From NCBI GenBank assembly GCA_027311485.1, contig DAICYU010000212.1:1-7077 (forward strand): DNA of 7,077 bases. The letters run 5' to 3'. This document shows positions 1-6,052 of this stretch, in pieces; positions within the stretch are counted from its first letter, which is position 1; the number at the start of each line of letters is the position of its first letter. The DNA comes from Acetobacteraceae bacterium. Its GTDB lineage: Bacteria; Pseudomonadota; Alphaproteobacteria; Acetobacterales; Acetobacteraceae. The notes below the pieces were generated by a model. The model did no database searches, was not told the DNA's origin, and was given only the letters and a program-made list of their open reading frames with translations. A program made the position numbers and the translations under genes.

Positions 1-1
1 G

Positions 2-415
2 GACACCAACGCGCGCGATTTTCGCGGCGGCTGGTTCCACATGGGCGATATGTTCGTCCGCAACCCGGACGGCACGATCGACTTCGTGGACCGGGTCAAA
101 TACCTGATCAAGTCGGGCGGTGAGAACATCTATCCGGCCGAAATCGAACAGGTGCTGCTGGCGGACCCACGAGTCGCTGACGCCGTTGTGGTACGCCGAC
201 GGGACCCAACCTGGGGCGAGGTGCCGGTCGCCTTCGTTGCCCGCCGCGATGAAAGCCTGAGCGAGGCGGACTTGATCGCGGCCTGCCGCGCCAGACTGGC
301 GGGCTACAAACGGCCAAAGGAAATCCGCTTCATCGGTGTCGATGACCTGCCGCGCAGCACCACCGGCAAAATCCAGCGCCACGAACTGGAACGGCAGCTC
401 GACGAAACGAATTGA
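2..415 (+). CDS. Acyl-CoA synthetase (AMP-forming), C-terminal part only
   Basis: This is the last 137 residues of an ANL-superfamily acyl-CoA ligase, which makes an acyl-CoA from a carboxylic acid, ATP and CoA. The reading frame is open from base 2, so the gene starts outside the window and the Met at 41 is internal. Visible motifs are HMGDM, a variant of the usual HTGDL; the hinge and A8 region DRVKYLIKSGGENIYPAEIE; and the A10 motif STTGKIQ with the catalytic lysine near the C-terminus. Together these are the mobile C-terminal domain that closes over the active site. The P-loop and substrate pocket are missing, so chain-length preference cannot be judged. It ends with TGA 38 bp before the SDR gene on the same strand and is probably co-transcribed with it. 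It is a different protein from the ligase at 1268-2908. Family call is firm; substrate unknown. Confidence 0.95.
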   Translation, partial: DTNARDFRGGWFHMGDMFVRNPDGTIDFVDRVKYLIKSGGENIYPAEIEQVLLADPRVADAVVVRRRDPTWGEVPVAFVARRDESLSEADLIAACRARLAGYKRPKEIRFIGVDDLPRSTTGKIQRHELERQLDETN

Positions 416-453
416 TTAAGATGCATCTCTAAAACGAAAAAGGGAGGACAATC

Positions 454-1254
454 ATGCAACCAGGCAAGCGGCTTCTCGACAAGGTCGCCATCATTTCCGG
501 CGGTGCGTCTGGCATCGGTGCCGAAACCGGGCGCGTCTTCGCCCTGCATGGCGCCGCGGTGGTGCTATGCGACGTGCAGGATGATCTCGGGCACGCCGTT
601 GCGAAGGAAATCACCGATGCAGGCGGCGTCGCCGAATACCATACGCTGGATGTCTGCAATGAGGCGCAGTGGATCGCCCTGGTCGCGGCGACGGAACAGA
701 AATACGGCAAGGTCAACGTGCTGGGCAACATCGCCGGGATATCCGGACGCCCGGCCGGCATGACGGTTCAGACCGGCAATATCGCCGGCATGGAACTGGC
801 GGAACAGAGCCTGGAAAGCTGGAACCGCATCATGGCGGTGAACGCCACGGGCGTGTTCCTGGGCACCAAAAGCGTCATCCCGGCGATGCAGCGGGCCGGC
901 GGCGGGTCGATCATCAATATCTCCTCGATCTGCGGCATCATCGGATCCTTCGCCAACGCGGCTTACCATGCGTCGAAGGGCGCGGTGCGCATCTTCTCCA
1001 AGTCGGCGGCGGTGCAATACGCGAAAGACCAGATCCGGGTGAATTCCGTACACCCCGGCTTCGTCGATACACCCATGGCTCGGCCGGGCCTGCTGGGCAA
1101 TGAAAGCGGCAAGGCGCGGATGGAGGCGACGCCGCTGGGGCGGTTCGGCAAGCCGATCGATATCGCAATGGGCTGCCTTTACCTCGCGTCGGACGAGTCG
1201 GCCTGGGTCACCGGCAGCGAGCTGGTGATCGACGGCGGCCTGGTGGCGAAATAG
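454..1254 (+). CDS. Classical SDR-family oxidoreductase, probably NAD-dependent
   Basis: This 266-residue protein has the length of a classical short-chain dehydrogenase/reductase. The Rossmann glycine motif is SGGASGIG (15-22). Asp40 closes the second beta strand (VVLCD), which usually means NAD(H) preference. LDV with Asp66 follows. The usual NNAG is NIAG here (92-95). The active-site tetrad is complete: Asn130, Ser158, Tyr171 and Lys175 (YHASK), then HPGFVDTPM (200-208) and the C-terminal DGG. The start is set by AGGGAGGA at 441-448, five bases before the ATG. The loop after NIAG (about 96-118) is longer than usual and repeats GNIAG. The gene follows a partial acyl-CoA ligase by 38 bp. A likely role is oxidation of a hydroxyacyl-CoA or a similar alcohol, but that is inferred from context only; SDR substrate specificity cannot be read from sequence. 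Confidence 0.95.
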   Translation: MQPGKRLLDKVAIISGGASGIGAETGRVFALHGAAVVLCDVQDDLGHAVAKEITDAGGVAEYHTLDVCNEAQWIALVAATEQKYGKVNVLGNIAGISGRPAGMTVQTGNIAGMELAEQSLESWNRIMAVNATGVFLGTKSVIPAMQRAGGGSIINISSICGIIGSFANAAYHASKGAVRIFSKSAAVQYAKDQIRVNSVHPGFVDTPMARPGLLGNESGKARMEATPLGRFGKPIDIAMGCLYLASDESAWVTGSELVIDGGLVAK

Positions 1255-1261
1255 CCACCAG
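1240..1261. terminator. Hairpin at the convergent gene ends
   Basis: Perfect 8-bp inverted repeat CTGGTGGC (1240-1247) and GCCACCAG (1254-1261) with a 6-base loop. It spans the TAG stop of the SDR gene and lies seven bases from the stop of the convergent ligase gene. It could act in both directions where the two transcription units meet. There is no T-run on either side, so it is not a canonical intrinsic terminator; a chance palindrome cannot be excluded. Confidence 0.3.
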
Positions 1262-1267
1262 CCGGGA

Positions 1268-2908
1268 TCAGGCGGTGCCGGTGGGAGTGGCGGCAAGCGT
1301 TCGCGCCGCCTCCCGCAGGCGGAATTTCTGGATCTTGCCGCTGGGCGTCTTGGGCATTTCCGCGATCACCTCCAGCCGCTCCGGCATGTAGCTGCGCGCC
1401 ACGTGCTGGTCTTCCAAGAAGCGGATCATGTCGCCGAAATCGAGGGACGCATCGGGTTTCGGCACGACGAAAGCGCAACAGCGCTCCCCCAGCCTGGGGT
1501 CCGGCATCGCCACGATGGCGAGTTCCTGCACCGCCGGATGACGATACAGAAGCTGCTCGATCTCCACGACCGGGATGTTCTCGCCGCCGCGGATGATAAT
1601 GTCCTTCGACCGTCCGGTGATGCGGACATAACCTTCCGCGTCGATGCGGGCGAGGTCGCCAGTATCGAACCATCCCTGCGCGTCGGTTCCGTTCAGTTCC
1701 GGCCGCTTCAGGTAACCAACGAAATTGCTGCAGCCGCGCGCCTGCAAGCGGCCCTCCTCACCCGCTGGCAGCGCGGCCCCGTTCGGATCGACAACGCGGA
1801 TTTCGATGCCCGGCAGCGGACACCCGTCGGTGTCGAAGATCTTTTCCGGTGGGTCGTCCAACTTGCCGATGCAGATCGCGCCGTTTTCGGTCATGCCCCA
1901 GCCGGGGACGATGGAGGCACCCAGCGCCTCGGTCGCCCGTCGGGCCAACACCCGAGGGATGGGTGCGCCGCCGGCCAGGAAGACGCGGAAACTGCGGAAC
2001 GCGGCGGGCCGGCGCTGGGCGACCGCGGTCAAATCGTTCAGGAACGGGGTCGAGGCCATGGTGAAGGTCGCGCCTTCCGCTTCGATGATGTCGGCCGCCT
2101 GTTCAGGCACCCAGATATCCTGCAGCACGTTCCGTGCGCCGAGGTACAGCGCCATCATCAGCCCGTACATGAACCCGGTCTGGTGTGCCATCGGTGACGC
2201 CATCAGCACCACGTCCCGTCCACTCAGGCCAAGCCGCTCAGCGTAAGGGATGATGTTGCTGAACAGGGTGTTGGAAATGTGCATGGCACCCTTCGGCTCC
2301 CCGGTCGTGCCTGAGGTGTAGAGCAGTTGGATGACCTCATTCGGGTCCGGGCGGATGAAGCCGTCGGGGGTGGCGGGGGCGGCGTCCACGAACAGGTGTT
2401 CGAACGCATCGTCCCCTTCGCCGCCGACGACGCGCACATGACGCAGGGCCGGCAGGTTTGGCCGCAGCCGTTCGGCCATCGCGGCGTGATCGAAGCCGCG
2501 GAAATGGCGGGGGACGACCAGCAGCCTGCTTTCGGCAAGGCCGAGCATGAAGCGCAGTTCCCGTTCCCGGAAGATTGGCATCAGCGGGTTTGTCACCGCG
2601 CCGATGCGCAACGCCGCCAGATGCAGGGCATGAAACTGCCACCAGTTCGGCAGTTGAAATGAAATCACCTCGCCGCGCCGGATGCCAAGCTGCAGCAGGC
2701 CGCGGGCGAGGCGATCGACCCGGTCGGCCAGGGCGCGGAATGTCAGCGCCGTCCGTTGGCCGGTGACGCTGTTATGGTCCACCACCGCCACGCGGTCGGG
2801 GGCTTGGCTGGCCCATTGATCCAGGAAGTCGGTCAGCACGAAGTCCGGCCAGTATCCGAGACGGCGCATTTCGTGGACCCGCTCCGGCGCGAGACTTGGC
2901 TGCAGCAT
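1268..2908 (-). CDS. Acyl-CoA ligase (AMP-forming), FadK/cyclohexanecarboxylate-CoA ligase type
   Basis: A complete 546-residue ANL-superfamily ligase activating a carboxylic acid to acyl-CoA through an acyl-AMP. Motifs in order: P-loop YTSGTTGEPKG (197-207), A5 WGMTENG (337-343), A7 TGDL (416-419), A8 GRSKDIIIRGGENI (432-445) and A10 PSGKIQK with catalytic Lys525. The N-terminal layout (RLGYWPD near 17-22, VVDH near 42-45, FQLPNWW at 84-90, PLMPIFRERELRFML at 108-122) resembles what I recall of E. coli FadK and of ligases annotated as cyclohexanecarboxylate-CoA ligase. This suggests a short or medium, possibly cyclic, acid rather than a long-chain fatty acid. The start is supported by AGGGAGAG about 5-6 bases before the ATG. 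No signal peptide or membrane segment is seen; it should be cytosolic. It lies 141 bp downstream of the SDR gene on the same strand and is likely the activating enzyme of this catabolic unit. Class firm, substrate inferred. Confidence 0.95.
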   Translation of the reverse strand: MLQPSLAPERVHEMRRLGYWPDFVLTDFLDQWASQAPDRVAVVDHNSVTGQRTALTFRALADRVDRLARGLLQLGIRRGEVISFQLPNWWQFHALHLAALRIGAVTNPLMPIFRERELRFMLGLAESRLLVVPRHFRGFDHAAMAERLRPNLPALRHVRVVGGEGDDAFEHLFVDAAPATPDGFIRPDPNEVIQLLYTSGTTGEPKGAMHISNTLFSNIIPYAERLGLSGRDVVLMASPMAHQTGFMYGLMMALYLGARNVLQDIWVPEQAADIIEAEGATFTMASTPFLNDLTAVAQRRPAAFRSFRVFLAGGAPIPRVLARRATEALGASIVPGWGMTENGAICIGKLDDPPEKIFDTDGCPLPGIEIRVVDPNGAALPAGEEGRLQARGCSNFVGYLKRPELNGTDAQGWFDTGDLARIDAEGYVRITGRSKDIIIRGGENIPVVEIEQLLYRHPAVQELAIVAMPDPRLGERCCAFVVPKPDASLDFGDMIRFLEDQHVARSYMPERLEVIAEMPKTPSGKIQKFRLREAARTLAATPTGTA

Positions 2909-3049
2909 GTGTCTCTCCCTGTTGATCCGGTTTTACTTTCGCTGGCCCTGTTTTCTGCCGGTACGCTTATGGGCAGGTAAGTCTTGCTGATATCCGGCGC
3001 CGCAAGCAAGCAAAGCCTGCACCGCGCGCCGGAGCGGCGGGCGCAGCCG
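2909..3049 (-). other. Intergenic gap upstream of the acyl-CoA ligase gene
   Basis: This 141-bp gap separates the SDR reductase from the ligase, much more than the other spacings in the minus-strand set. The ligase-proximal part (about 2930-2990) is poorer in GC than its surroundings, as promoters often are, but I could not find a convincing -35/-10 pair. The part next to the SDR stop is very GC-rich and has short inverted repeats, for example CCGGCGC (2994-3000) with GCGCCGG (3026-3032), without a T-run. It may hold a separate ligase promoter or simply a spacer in one long transcript. Confidence 0.3.
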
Positions 3050-3916
3050 TCAGAGCCGGAAGTAATCAGGCCGCCCGGTCGGCCAGGGATCGCCCCATAG
3101 CTGCTGGCCGCCGTCCACGGTCAGCACCTCCCCGGTGATGAACTTGCCCGACGATGCCGCCAGATAGACGCAGGCGTCCGCGACATCCTGCGCATCGCCG
3201 ACGCGCCGCATCGGATTGGACTCCTTGAACGTCGCCGCCCCTGCCGGCGGATAGACGGCGAAGCCGCTGGTTTCGTGGCAGCCCGGCGCCACGCAGTTGA
3301 CGCGAATGCCCAGCGGCGCCCATTCGACGGCGACGCTTTTTGAGAGATAGACCACGCCGGCGCGGGCAGCGCAGGTATGGGCGATGCCCGGCATGCCGCG
3401 CCAGATGTCGGCGACGATATTGACGATGCAGCCGGGGCGCTGGTCCGCCGCCCAGCGCCGCGCCGCCGCCTGCATCATGTACCAGGTGCCGTTGAGGTTG
3501 GTATCGATGACGGCGTTCCAGCCCTTGACCGAGAACTCCAGCGCGGGCTGGGGAAACTGGCCGCCGGCATTGTTCACCAGGACGTCGATGCCGCCCATCT
3601 CGGTGCCCAGTCGGTCGAAGCAGGCCACAACCTCGGCCGGATCGCGGATCGTCATCGGCTGCACGAACACCCGGCCGCCGAACCGGCGCAGGAAGGCCGC
3701 CGCTTCATCCAGACGCTCCCGCTTGCGCCCGACGATCGCCACATCCGCGCCCAGCCGAGCGAACAGGGTGGCGATGGCCTTGCCGAGACCGCTGGCGCCG
3801 CCACTGACCAGCACGCGCTGACCGGCGAACAGGTCGGCGCGGAACGGGGTTGGCCGCGTCGCCAATTGCTCATCGGAAAAGCCGAAAGCGGGGCTGTCGG
3901 CGGCGTCCTGGGTCAT
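3050..3916 (-). CDS. SDR-family enoyl/2,4-dienoyl-CoA reductase-like protein (PECR/DECR type)
   Basis: A 288-residue SDR with an extra ~30-residue N-terminus. The Rossmann motif is SGGASGLG (38-45); GRKRERL (63-69) after strand 2 puts basic residues where NADPH-binding enzymes have them. NNAGGQF (115-121), KGWNAVIDTNLNGTWYMM (131-148), AARAGV (183-188) and INCVAPG-like RVNCVAPG (205-212) closely match what I recall of peroxisomal trans-2-enoyl-CoA reductase, PECR, and its relative 2,4-dienoyl-CoA reductase. The classical Ser-Tyr-Lys site is absent: the Tyr and Lys positions are Thr181 and Arg185, and NIVAD (166-170) replaces NISS. PECR-type enzymes also lack the classical Tyr. The likely reaction is NADPH-dependent reduction of an enoyl- or dienoyl-CoA. 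The start has AGAAGGA upstream, within the 15-bp gap to the crotonase stop, so the genes are an operon. SDR class is firm; the reductase subtype is likely. Confidence 0.9.
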   Translation of the reverse strand: MTQDAADSPAFGFSDEQLATRPTPFRADLFAGQRVLVSGGASGLGKAIATLFARLGADVAIVGRKRERLDEAAAFLRRFGGRVFVQPMTIRDPAEVVACFDRLGTEMGGIDVLVNNAGGQFPQPALEFSVKGWNAVIDTNLNGTWYMMQAAARRWAADQRPGCIVNIVADIWRGMPGIAHTCAARAGVVYLSKSVAVEWAPLGIRVNCVAPGCHETSGFAVYPPAGAATFKESNPMRRVGDAQDVADACVYLAASSGKFITGEVLTVDGGQQLWGDPWPTGRPDYFRL

Positions 3917-3931
3917 GGTGGTCCTTCTGAT

Positions 3932-4726
3932 TCAGGCGAAGCGCGGCTTCCGCCGGGACTGGAAGGCGCCCAGCCCCTCGGTGACGTCGGGTGACAGAAG
4001 CGCATCGACGGCAATGTCCTGTTCCAGTTGCAGGCCGTCCCGCAGCGTTGTGTCGCCGCCCTGGCGCGCCAGCCGCTTCATCGTCGCCAGCCCGGTTCGG
4101 CTGCGTTCCGACAGGGTGCGGCAGTAGGCGAGCGCTTCGGTGTCCAGGGCCGCGTCCTCGGCTACATGGTTGACCAGGCCCCAGGCTTGCGCCGTTGCCG
4201 CATCGATCCAGGCGGCGCTGAGGAACAGGTCCATGGCGCGGCGCATGCCGATGGCGCGGGGCAGTCGCTGGCTGCCACCCCAACCGGGGATCAGGCCGAA
4301 CTGGGCGTGCTGGTCGCCGAAGCGGGCGGTGGCGGCGGCAAAGGCGACGTCGCAGGCCAGCAGCAATTCCAACCCGCCGGCGAGGCACAGCCCCTGCACC
4401 GCGGCCACCACCGGCAACGGGCTTGCCTCCACACGGTTCATCGCGGCGTGGCCGGTGGCGATGAAATCCACCAGCTTCACGCGATCGGCCCGGAGCCCCT
4501 GCACCTCCGCCAGGTCGGCGCCAGTGCAGAAATGTTTGCCGGTGCTGGCGATCAGCACAGCCCGCACGTCAGGCGTCGCCTCGAAGCGGTCGAAGGCCGC
4601 GACGATGCCGCGCAGCACCGCCAGCGACAGGCAGTTGAACTTGTCGGGTCGGTTCAGCCGGATGACGCCAACGGCGCCGTCCTGCTGCACCAGGACTGGT
4701 GGATCTTCAGCCGGTTCAACGCTCAT
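3932..4726 (-). CDS. Enoyl-CoA hydratase/isomerase family (crotonase-fold) protein
   Basis: A 264-residue crotonase-superfamily protein, the usual length. These enzymes stabilise a CoA-thioester enolate in an oxyanion hole. The first oxyanion element is HFCTGADL (65-72). The second is AGGLELLLACD (116-126), with Gly117 at the oxyanion position and Glu120 at the place of Glu144 of rat mitochondrial enoyl-CoA hydratase. The second catalytic Glu of that enzyme (Glu164) aligns with His140 in FGDQHAQFGLIPG. It may therefore not be a simple hydratase; isomerase, hydrolase or another acyl-CoA activity is possible. An open frame extends about 100 residues upstream, but ATG at 4726 is chosen because AAGGAGGG lies six bases before it, conserved family sequence begins right after, and it overlaps the dehydrogenase stop as ATGA. 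That overlap implies translational coupling. SDR follows after 15 bp. Confidence 0.93.
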   Translation of the reverse strand: MSVEPAEDPPVLVQQDGAVGVIRLNRPDKFNCLSLAVLRGIVAAFDRFEATPDVRAVLIASTGKHFCTGADLAEVQGLRADRVKLVDFIATGHAAMNRVEASPLPVVAAVQGLCLAGGLELLLACDVAFAAATARFGDQHAQFGLIPGWGGSQRLPRAIGMRRAMDLFLSAAWIDAATAQAWGLVNHVAEDAALDTEALAYCRTLSERSRTGLATMKRLARQGGDTTLRDGLQLEQDIAVDALLSPDVTEGLGAFQSRRKPRFA

Positions 4727-5910
4727 GCCGAACCCTCCTTGGACGAACCCTCCTTGGGCCGGGCGTGCGCCACGGCGGCGCGGCCAACCCGCTCCCGCGC
4801 TATGATAAGCTTCATGATCTGCGCGGTGCCATCGCCGATCTCCAGCCCCATCACGTCGCGCAGCCGCTGTTGATGCGGCGTGTCCATGGTCCAGCCGTAA
4901 TGACCGTGGGTCAACAGGCATTGATGGATGATGTCCACTGCCGATTTCGGCGCGAACCATTTGCACATCGCGGCTTCCGCCGTGTGCGCAAGGCCGGCGT
5001 CGCGCAGTGCCAGCGTATGGAAGCAAAGCTGCCGGGCGGCGGTGAGGATGGTATCGGCTTCGGCCAGCGGGAATGTTACGCCCTGATACTGGGCGATCGG
5101 GGCACCGAACGCCTGCCGATCCTGCGTGTATTGCCAGGCCTCATCCAGCGACGCCTGCGCCGCCCCGATGCATTGCAACCCGATCAGCGCTCGGCTGTAG
5201 TCGAACCCCTGCATCACCTGCACGAAACCGGCATTCTCCTGACCCAACCTGTTTGCTTCGGGCACAAACACGTCGTCGAAGAACAGCGAACCGCGGCCGA
5301 CGAGTTTGGAGCCGATGCAATTCAGCCGTGTGCGCGTCAGGCCGGCGCTGTCGGCCATGACGAAAAATGCGCTGATGCCGCGCGCCCCGCTGCCGGGCTG
5401 GCCTGTCCTGGCGAACACCACGAACGCGTCGGCCTGGTCGGCGAACGAAATCGAGTTCTTCTCGCCGCTCAGCACATAGCCGTCGCCCCGCCGCGTCGCG
5501 CGCAGGATAAGGTTGGCGGCATCCGAGCCGCCGCGCGGTTCGGTCAGTGCCAGACCGACCACCGCGTCGCCGGCGACGATGCGCGGCACCCATGCGGCGG
5601 TAATGGCGGGGGACGCATGCCGCGCCAGGATACCGCCCATCAGTGACGCAAGCAGCTGAACATAGGCGATGTTGAAATCGCCCCGGGCAATCTCCTCCAT
5701 GATGATCCCGCTGCTGACGCCGGTGGCGCCGATGCCGCCAAATTCGGCCGGCATGTCGGGGCCGATCAGGCCGAGACTGCCCATTTGCCGCAGCAACGCC
5801 CGGTCGAGCACCGCAGCCTGCTCCCGCGCCATATAGCCGGATGCGAGATGCTCCTGCGCGAAGCGGCGGGCGATGTCCTGGAAGGCTGACTGCTCTTCGG
5901 TGCGTATCAT
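4723..5910 (-). CDS. Acyl-CoA dehydrogenase family protein
   Basis: A 395-residue FAD-dependent acyl-CoA dehydrogenase, which should oxidise an acyl-CoA to an enoyl-CoA and pass electrons to ETF. The all-alpha N-terminal domain has LGLIGPDMPAEFGG (46-59). The beta domain has the flavin and substrate signature LALTEPRGGSDA (120-131). The C-terminal domain has the FAD/dimer motif DRQAFGAPIAQYQG (264-277) and the final GDGTAQIMKLIIARE (359-373). The catalytic Glu of medium-chain enzymes (EGT in MCAD) is Asp360 here, and the alternative site used by isovaleryl-/long-chain-type enzymes carries Ser239, not Glu. Start: ATG at 5910 with only a modest AGGAT site; the open frame runs further upstream but that part has no family resemblance. 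It is the first gene of the minus-strand operon and ends in an unusual KEGSSKEGSA tail produced by a 15-bp duplication. Substrate unknown. Confidence 0.95.
   Translation of the reverse strand: MIRTEEQSAFQDIARRFAQEHLASGYMAREQAAVLDRALLRQMGSLGLIGPDMPAEFGGIGATGVSSGIIMEEIARGDFNIAYVQLLASLMGGILARHASPAITAAWVPRIVAGDAVVGLALTEPRGGSDAANLILRATRRGDGYVLSGEKNSISFADQADAFVVFARTGQPGSGARGISAFFVMADSAGLTRTRLNCIGSKLVGRGSLFFDDVFVPEANRLGQENAGFVQVMQGFDYSRALIGLQCIGAAQASLDEAWQYTQDRQAFGAPIAQYQGVTFPLAEADTILTAARQLCFHTLALRDAGLAHTAEAAMCKWFAPKSAVDIIHQCLLTHGHYGWTMDTPHQQRLRDVMGLEIGDGTAQIMKLIIARERVGRAAVAHARPKEGSSKEGSA
4727..4757 (-). promoter_or_regulatory. Duplicated ribosome-binding site of the crotonase gene
   Basis: On the minus strand, CCAAGGAGGGTTCG occurs twice with a 15-base period (plus-strand 4744-4757 and 4729-4742). 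Each copy carries a strong Shine-Dalgarno AAGGAGGG. The proximal copy is six bases from the ATG at 4726, an ideal distance; the distal copy is 21 bases away. Both lie inside the dehydrogenase reading frame and encode its KEGSSKEGSA C-terminus. The proximal copy is very probably the working site. Confidence 0.75.
4729..4757. repeat. 15-bp tandem duplication
   Basis: Two near-perfect units with a 15-base period and 14 identical bases (plus strand CGAACCCTCCTTGG at 4729-4742 and 4744-4757). The period is a multiple of three, so the dehydrogenase frame is kept. It looks like replication slippage at the end of that gene. Confidence 0.9.
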
Positions 5911-6052
5911 GGCTGATCCTGACGAACGCGGCCCGAGGCAGGGTGAAGCGCTTCGCCGCGGCCCGCAAGCCTGTCCCGCTGGCCTGCCCCGCTGGCGCCG
6001 GGGCGGGCTTCGTGACAGAGTTTCCGGCGGGACGATCCAAGGACACACGGCC
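5911..6052. promoter_or_regulatory. Divergent intergenic region between dehydrogenase operon and MBL-fold gene
   Basis: This 142-bp region must contain, or lie close to, the start signals of both the minus-strand operon and the plus-strand hydrolase gene. It holds a perfect 10-bp palindrome GAAGCGCTTC (5945-5954), extendable to 16 bases with one mismatched pair, which could be an operator. It also holds a stable inverted repeat GCCTGCCCCG (5982-5991) and CGGGGCGGGC (5999-6008), ten pairs including one G-T wobble and a 7-base loop, that would fold in the leader of the hydrolase mRNA. No clear -35/-10 pair was recognised. No regulator gene lies in the window. Confidence 0.4.

Noticed and set aside
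565..1296. 243-residue open frame on the minus strand opposite the first SDR gene
   Set aside because: Arg/Pro/His-rich translation with no recognisable domain, fully antisense to a gene with an intact active site; typical of GC-rich DNA.
1403..2197. 264-residue plus-strand open frame opposite the acyl-CoA ligase gene
   Set aside because: Antisense to a clear ligase with all motifs; composition is that of a shadow frame and no ribosome-binding site supports it.
4727..5026. Upstream extension of the crotonase gene to a start at 5026
   Set aside because: The added 100 residues are a frame-shifted reading of the dehydrogenase C-terminus; a strong ribosome-binding site marks ATG at 4726.
4028..5646. 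Two long plus-strand open frames (281 and 315 residues) opposite the crotonase and dehydrogenase genes
   Set aside because: Both are antisense to well-supported enzymes, overlap each other, and show no family features.
4726..5910. Assigning the operon to the known cyclohexanecarboxylate (aliA/aliB/badK/badH) pathway with gene symbols
   Set aside because: The ligase resembles that type, but the crotonase lacks the Glu expected of a BadK-like hydratase and no BadI-like ring hydrolase is visible, so symbols are not justified.
5873..6052. Longer N-terminus for the MBL-fold hydrolase
   Set aside because: It would overlap the divergent dehydrogenase start; the Arg/Gly-rich extension is not a signal peptide, and ATG at 6053 has AAGGA upstream.
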